DNA of 64,000 nt. Origin: Azospira sp. I13 (GTDB taxonomy: Bacteria > Pseudomonadota > Gammaproteobacteria > Burkholderiales > Rhodocyclaceae). Below are positions 60,711-64,000 of this stretch, piece by piece. Positions within the stretch are counted from its first letter, which is position 1. Each line of letters begins with the position of its first letter. Below the pieces are notes generated by a model, which saw only the letters and a list, made by a program, of their open reading frames with translations, did no database searches and was not told the DNA's origin. Position numbers and translations under genes: made by a program. The DNA lies in the NCBI RefSeq assembly GCF_003112695.1, contig NZ_BFBP01000002.1, positions 465,668 through 529,667 of the forward strand, in the 5' to 3' direction.

Positions 60711-61784
60711 ATGAGCCACGACAAAAAGCTACGATCAAAGAAGTCCGGCCTGGCCCCGGGGGCCCTGATCCATCTGGGCGACGTCAAGACCGACACGCCC
60801 AGCCTGGACCTGCTTGAGTATGATCCGGCCGGCATCTATCCCCAGGAGTTGGCCGGAGAGGCGGCAGTTCGCGCGCTGCAACGGCGCCCGGGCGCCATAC
60901 TTTGGCTCAATGTCTACGGCTTGCAGGATGCGGGGCTAATGGCAGCCATCGGCGAACGTTTCGGCCTTCACCCCCTGGTGCTGGAGGACATTCTCAACAC
61001 CGATCAGCGCCCCAAGGTGGATGACTACGGTGATTACCTGTATCTGGTGGGCCGCCTGTTCGACTACCACCCGCGCAGCCATCAGTTGGCCAGCGATCAG
61101 GTGAGCGTCATCCTGGGCCACGATTTCGTGCTGACCTTCCAGGAGCGCCCGTCTGGCACTTTCCACGCCCTGCGGGAAAGGCTGCACGCCAACCGCAATC
61201 AGATTCGACGGCTGGGCGCCGACTATCTAGCCTATTCGCTACTCGACTCTCTGGTAGATCGCTATTTCGGGCTGGTCGAGCAGGTGGGAGACCATGCCGA
61301 GGTTCTGGAGGCCAGCCTCATCAACCGCCGGCCGCGCCCAGGCGTGTTGCAGTCCATCCATCGTCACAAGCGCCAGGTGACGACCCTGCGGCGGGCCATC
61401 TGGCCCCTGCGGGAGGTGCTGAATGTGCTGCTGCGCAGCCATGAAGGCTTCTTCCGCGCAGAAACAGTGCTTTACCTACGGGACGTCTATGACCACACGG
61501 TGCACTTGATTGAATCCCTGGAGGATCTCCGGGATCTGCTCACCGGACTTCTGGATATTTACCTCTCCGCCGTGAGCAACCGGGTCAACCTGGAAGTACG
61601 GGCGCTGACGGTGGTGGCCACCATTTTCATGCCGGCAACCCTGATTGCCGGCATTTTCGGCATGAATTTCCACACCATGCCCTGGCTGGAGGCACCGGAA
61701 GGCTTCTGGTACGCCATGGGGATCATGGGCGTCATCGCCGCCATCATGCTGGCAGCTTTCTGGCGGCGACGGCTGATCGGCTGA
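60711..61784 (+). CDS. corA: CorA-family magnesium/cobalt transporter
   Basis: A 357-residue pentameric channel subunit. It has a large cytoplasmic domain (HPLVLEDILNTDQRPKVDDYGDYLYLVGRLFDY) and two C-terminal helices with the signature GMNF (G317-M318-N319) at the end of helix 1 (VVATIFMPATLIAGIFGMNF) and helix 2 (GFWYAMGIMGVIAAIMLAAFW). The tail ends in RRRLIG, the basic ring. It imports Mg2+ (or Co2+). ATG with GAGG upstream. Divergent from tcdA. Confidence 0.93.
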   Translation: MSHDKKLRSKKSGLAPGALIHLGDVKTDTPSLDLLEYDPAGIYPQELAGEAAVRALQRRPGAILWLNVYGLQDAGLMAAIGERFGLHPLVLEDILNTDQRPKVDDYGDYLYLVGRLFDYHPRSHQLASDQVSVILGHDFVLTFQERPSGTFHALRERLHANRNQIRRLGADYLAYSLLDSLVDRYFGLVEQVGDHAEVLEASLINRRPRPGVLQSIHRHKRQVTTLRRAIWPLREVLNVLLRSHEGFFRAETVLYLRDVYDHTVHLIESLEDLRDLLTGLLDIYLSAVSNRVNLEVRALTVVATIFMPATLIAGIFGMNFHTMPWLEAPEGFWYAMGIMGVIAAIMLAAFWRRRLIG

Positions 61785-61799
61785 ACTTTCGCAGCAGGG

Positions 61800-62777
61800 T
61801 TAGCGATTGTCTTTCCAGAAGGCCAGGCCCTGGGCATTCAGTTCGATGTCCAAGGCAAAGATGTCGAGCAACTGGGCCTGGGGAAGGGTCCAGCCATAGC
61901 GCTCGGCTTCGGCAAAGAGCAACTGGTTGATGCCATTCACCAATTCGGCCTGGCGCTCCTCCCCCGTCGTGCTTACACCTTCGACCAGGGCCACATGGGC
62001 ATCGATCAGGCGATGCATATCCTGGCCCAGACGCACCACATCGTGAACGCGGCTGTAGTGGGTAAGAAACATGTAGGGCAATTGGAAGGACAGCAGCAAG
62101 TCGATGGAACGGTGCATGGCCTCCGGATCGAACTGCACCGGTGTCGTGGTCGGGAAGATGTACTGCTGCACCGTGTCACCCACCGTCTTGTCCAGTTCAC
62201 GATAGGACAGGCCAAAGGTGTCTCCCGTATAAATTCCCTCACCGGTCTTATCCACCAGGCCGATGTGGTGCTTCGCATGACCGGGTAAATCCAGGCACAT
62301 CAGTTCCCGACCGGCGAGGCTCAGCACCGTTCCATGCTCGGCCTCGATGATGCGATCCACCGCCACGGGGACGAGTTCACCATAAAATTCCTGGGCCCGC
62401 GCCTCACCATAGACGGCAACCACTCCGGCCCAAAGCTTGGAGGGTTCGGCCATGTGCCGAGCGCCCCGGGGATGCACAACCAGCCGGGCATTGGGAAAGG
62501 CCTGCATGTAGGCTCCTGCGCCACCTGCATGGTCCAGGTGAATATGGGTCAGCACCACATAGTCCACACAGCCCTCCCCCAGACCCAGCGCCTGCAGGGC
62601 CGCTTGGACCTTGACCAGGGAGGCATTGTTGGCGGTATCGACGATCGCCACATGCCCGTCCTGCACGATGAGGTGGATGGCGGCCAGAGTAGGGCGCCCG
62701 TATCCGGATTCCAGGGCATATACGCCGTGGTTGTAGGGAGTCAGGCCTGCCGCCTGAATTCGGTTTGTCTCCACCAT
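61800..62777 (-). CDS. MBL-fold metallo-hydrolase
   Basis: A 325-residue metallo-beta-lactamase-fold enzyme. The metal motif is THIHLDHAGG (HxHxDH), followed by VVHPRGARHM, LDLPGHAKHHIGL (third His) and YTGDTFG (bridging Asp), so a full di-metal site is expected. The C-terminal 100 residues are helical (MHRSIDLLLSFQLPYMFLTHYSRVHD). The substrate cannot be read from sequence; hydrolases with this layout act on thioesters or other esters. ATG follows GGGAAGAAA. Convergent with corA. Confidence 0.88.
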   Translation of the reverse strand: MVETNRIQAAGLTPYNHGVYALESGYGRPTLAAIHLIVQDGHVAIVDTANNASLVKVQAALQALGLGEGCVDYVVLTHIHLDHAGGAGAYMQAFPNARLVVHPRGARHMAEPSKLWAGVVAVYGEARAQEFYGELVPVAVDRIIEAEHGTVLSLAGRELMCLDLPGHAKHHIGLVDKTGEGIYTGDTFGLSYRELDKTVGDTVQQYIFPTTTPVQFDPEAMHRSIDLLLSFQLPYMFLTHYSRVHDVVRLGQDMHRLIDAHVALVEGVSTTGEERQAELVNGINQLLFAEAERYGWTLPQAQLLDIFALDIELNAQGLAFWKDNR

Positions 62778-62821
62778 TGTTTTCTTCCCAAAAGGTCGAA
62801 TTGTAGCGGAGCACCGTACCG

Positions 62822-62847
62822 ATGCGTATTGCCTCCCGGCAACGCAT
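62822..62847. other. Hairpin upstream of the alpha/beta hydrolase gene
   Basis: ATGCGT ... GCC-TCCC-GGC ... ACGCAT forms an interrupted inverted repeat in the 109-base divergent region between the MBL-fold and hydrolase genes. It may be an operator; function unknown. Confidence 0.35.
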
Positions 62848-62886
62848 ATGGGAGTCTAGTCACCCCTCGTTTTATAAGCATGCACC

Positions 62887-63714
62887 ATGCCCCATTTCTT
62901 TGCCGACGATGGAGAGAAGATCCACTTTCACGATAGCGGACAAGGTTCGCCGGTGGTGCTGCTGCATGGCTGGACCTCCAGCCACCAGGAATGGTTTCCC
63001 TTTGTCCAGGAACTGCAGAAACACCATCGCATCCTGCGCTGGGATGCCAGAGGGCATGGCGGCCATCAACTGAGCCAACCGAGCCCGCCGACGGTACAGC
63101 GAATGGCGCAGGATCTGCATCAGCTGCTGGATCACGCGGGGTTGAGCAAAGCGGTGCTGGTCGGCCACTCCATGGGTGCCCTAACGATCTGGCAGTACAT
63201 TCGTGACTATGGATGTGAGCGCCTGGAGAAGATCTGCCTGATCGACCAATCTCCCAAACTCGTGACTTCGGAGGATTGGGATCTTGGCGTCTATGGCAAC
63301 TTCACTACTCTCCGGGCTGCTGAGTTTATTGATGAACTTCGCAGCGACTTCCCAGAAGCAGTATTGCGCCTGGGGGCCCTAGGCCTCAATGAACGAGCCA
63401 GGGAAAAATATCTTCAGAACGCACCGGGCTGGGCCAAGGCCCGGACTTTCCTCAAGCAACAGACGCCCGAACCATTGATTGCTTGCTGGCAGAGTCTGAC
63501 CGAGGCGGACTACCGGGATGTGCTGGAACAAATCGACGTTCCGGCCCTGCTGATTTACGGTGGAGCCAGCAATTTCTATCACCAAGCCACTGCACATTAT
63601 GTGCGCGACCACTTGCGGGAGGCGATTCTTCATATCTATGAAGGCACCGACCACTCACCGCACCAATGGCAAAGGGAGCGCTTTATCGGAGACCTGCTGG
63701 CATTTATTGCCTAA
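62887..63714 (+). CDS. Alpha/beta hydrolase
   Basis: A 275-residue alpha/beta-hydrolase-fold protein. Oxyanion part HGWTSSHQEW (HG motif), nucleophile elbow GHSMG with S95, and a catalytic His in EGTDHSPHQW. The usual acidic residue after strand 7 is absent: the place reads LLIYGGASNFYHQ. The acid may lie elsewhere or the activity may be altered. It is similar in style to esterases of small acyl substrates. ATG preceded by a weak ribosome site. Slightly lower GC than its neighbours toward the end. Confidence 0.85.
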   Translation: MPHFFADDGEKIHFHDSGQGSPVVLLHGWTSSHQEWFPFVQELQKHHRILRWDARGHGGHQLSQPSPPTVQRMAQDLHQLLDHAGLSKAVLVGHSMGALTIWQYIRDYGCERLEKICLIDQSPKLVTSEDWDLGVYGNFTTLRAAEFIDELRSDFPEAVLRLGALGLNERAREKYLQNAPGWAKARTFLKQQTPEPLIACWQSLTEADYRDVLEQIDVPALLIYGGASNFYHQATAHYVRDHLREAILHIYEGTDHSPHQWQRERFIGDLLAFIA

Positions 63715-63817
63715 GGGCTATCCTGCTGAGCTGGGTATGCGGGGAGGTTGTTGCTTAGGAGATAAGCTGCAGCGGCTTGGTAGGGTTATCCGCGTATCGG
63801 AATCGTAGATAGGAACG

Positions 63818-63854
63818 ACAAAGGGGCCGATCCGTCAGGACTCGGCCCCTTTGT
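63818..63854. terminator. Bidirectional terminator
   Basis: ACAAAGGGGCCGA and its exact reverse complement (13 pairs) with an 11-base loop, then TTT. It separates the hydrolase gene from the convergent FKBP gene. Confidence 0.9.
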
Positions 63855-63871
63855 TTTGCAAGAGAAGGTGC

Positions 63872-64000
63872 TTATCGCTTGGCGAGAAGTTCAACCTCGA
63901 AGACCAACGTTGCATTGGGCGGAATCACCCCACCGGCGCCTCGGGCACCATAGCCGAGTTGAGGCGGGATGGTGAGTTTACGGACTTCGCCGATCTGCAT
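63872..64000 (-). CDS. FKBP-type peptidyl-prolyl cis-trans isomerase (C-terminal part)
   Basis: The last 42 codons of an FKBP isomerase, which speeds up proline isomerisation in protein folding. The visible part reads [24 protein letters not shown] and then [18 protein letters not shown] before the stop. This is the typical end of FKBP domains (LTIPPx[18 protein letters not shown]). The start lies outside the window, so size and location signals cannot be seen. Confidence 0.92.
   Translation of the reverse strand: MQIGEVRKLTIPPQLGYGARGAGGVIPPNATLVFEVELLAKR

Noticed and set aside
62819..62840. Possible fifth copy of the dispersed 20-bp repeat
   Set aside because: Only TATTGCCTCCC is shared, and it is part of a local inverted repeat, so it may be chance.
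1..64000. CRISPR array, tRNA or rRNA genes, insertion sequences, prophage
   Set aside because: No regular direct repeats with spacers, no tRNA T-loop/acceptor pattern, no rRNA and no transposase or integrase frame could be found by reading.

Overview
The window is GC-rich, densely coded DNA with no rRNA, tRNA, CRISPR array, transposase or prophage that I could recognise. The gene content suggests a free-living betaproteobacterium. The pointers are an mla operon with mlaA inside it, tandem phasins and a PhaJ-type hydratase (polyhydroxyalkanoate metabolism), kdsD-kdsC-lptC-lptA, an MSHA-type pilus locus and a complete siaABCD set. Rhodocyclales (Azospira/Dechlorosoma-like) is my best guess. It is an inference, not a database result.

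Region 1 (1-5.6 kb, minus strand) is one polarity block for outer-membrane lipid maintenance: mlaF-mlaE-mlaD-mlaA-mlaC-mlaB, then a two-gene ABC-2 exporter whose permease runs off the left edge. Region 2 (5.75-25 kb) is an MSHA-like type IV pilus locus. It opens with a sigma54-dependent response regulator and continues with MshM (carrying a SPOR-like tail), MshL secretin, MshN, MshE ATPase, MshG, MshI/J/K-like proteins, an unusual 877-residue pilin-like protein, a minor pilin and a membrane adenylyl cyclase. A convergent PrsK-like histidine kinase follows, then a separate pilin gene behind a -24/-12 (sigma54) promoter. The simplest reading is that the kinase and regulator at the two ends form one two-component system that switches on the pilin.

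Region 3 (25-30.7 kb) holds a Kef-type antiporter divergent from the Kdo/LPS-transport genes kdsD-kdsC-lptC-lptA. The lptB-rpoN genes that usually follow are replaced by an enoyl-CoA hydratase. Region 4 (30.7-32.4 kb) has two tandem phasins; the first has a strong sigma70 promoter flanked by two TGC-N3-GCA palindromes. Region 5 (32.4-42.5 kb) has a CinA-like protein, a CysZ/EI24-like membrane protein, HrpA helicase, a LysR regulator divergent from an EamA exporter, two small membrane proteins and CrcB. Its intergenic gaps carry copies of a dispersed 20-bp repeat and a 188-bp element bounded by CACAGAG-type inverted repeats.

Region 6 (42.6-51.5 kb, plus strand) has glnS, the siaABCD biofilm module (phosphatase, kinase, phospho-switch, diguanylate cyclase), pyrF, a zinc metallopeptidase and an M23 endopeptidase-like protein. 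Region 7 (51-64 kb) is mixed: a MocR regulator, an orphan FliD-like protein, PhaJ, DeaD, a small Cys-rich protein, bacteriohemerythrin divergent from an HPt/HD-GYP protein, TcdA, CorA, an MBL-fold hydrolase, an alpha/beta hydrolase and the C-terminus of an FKBP isomerase.
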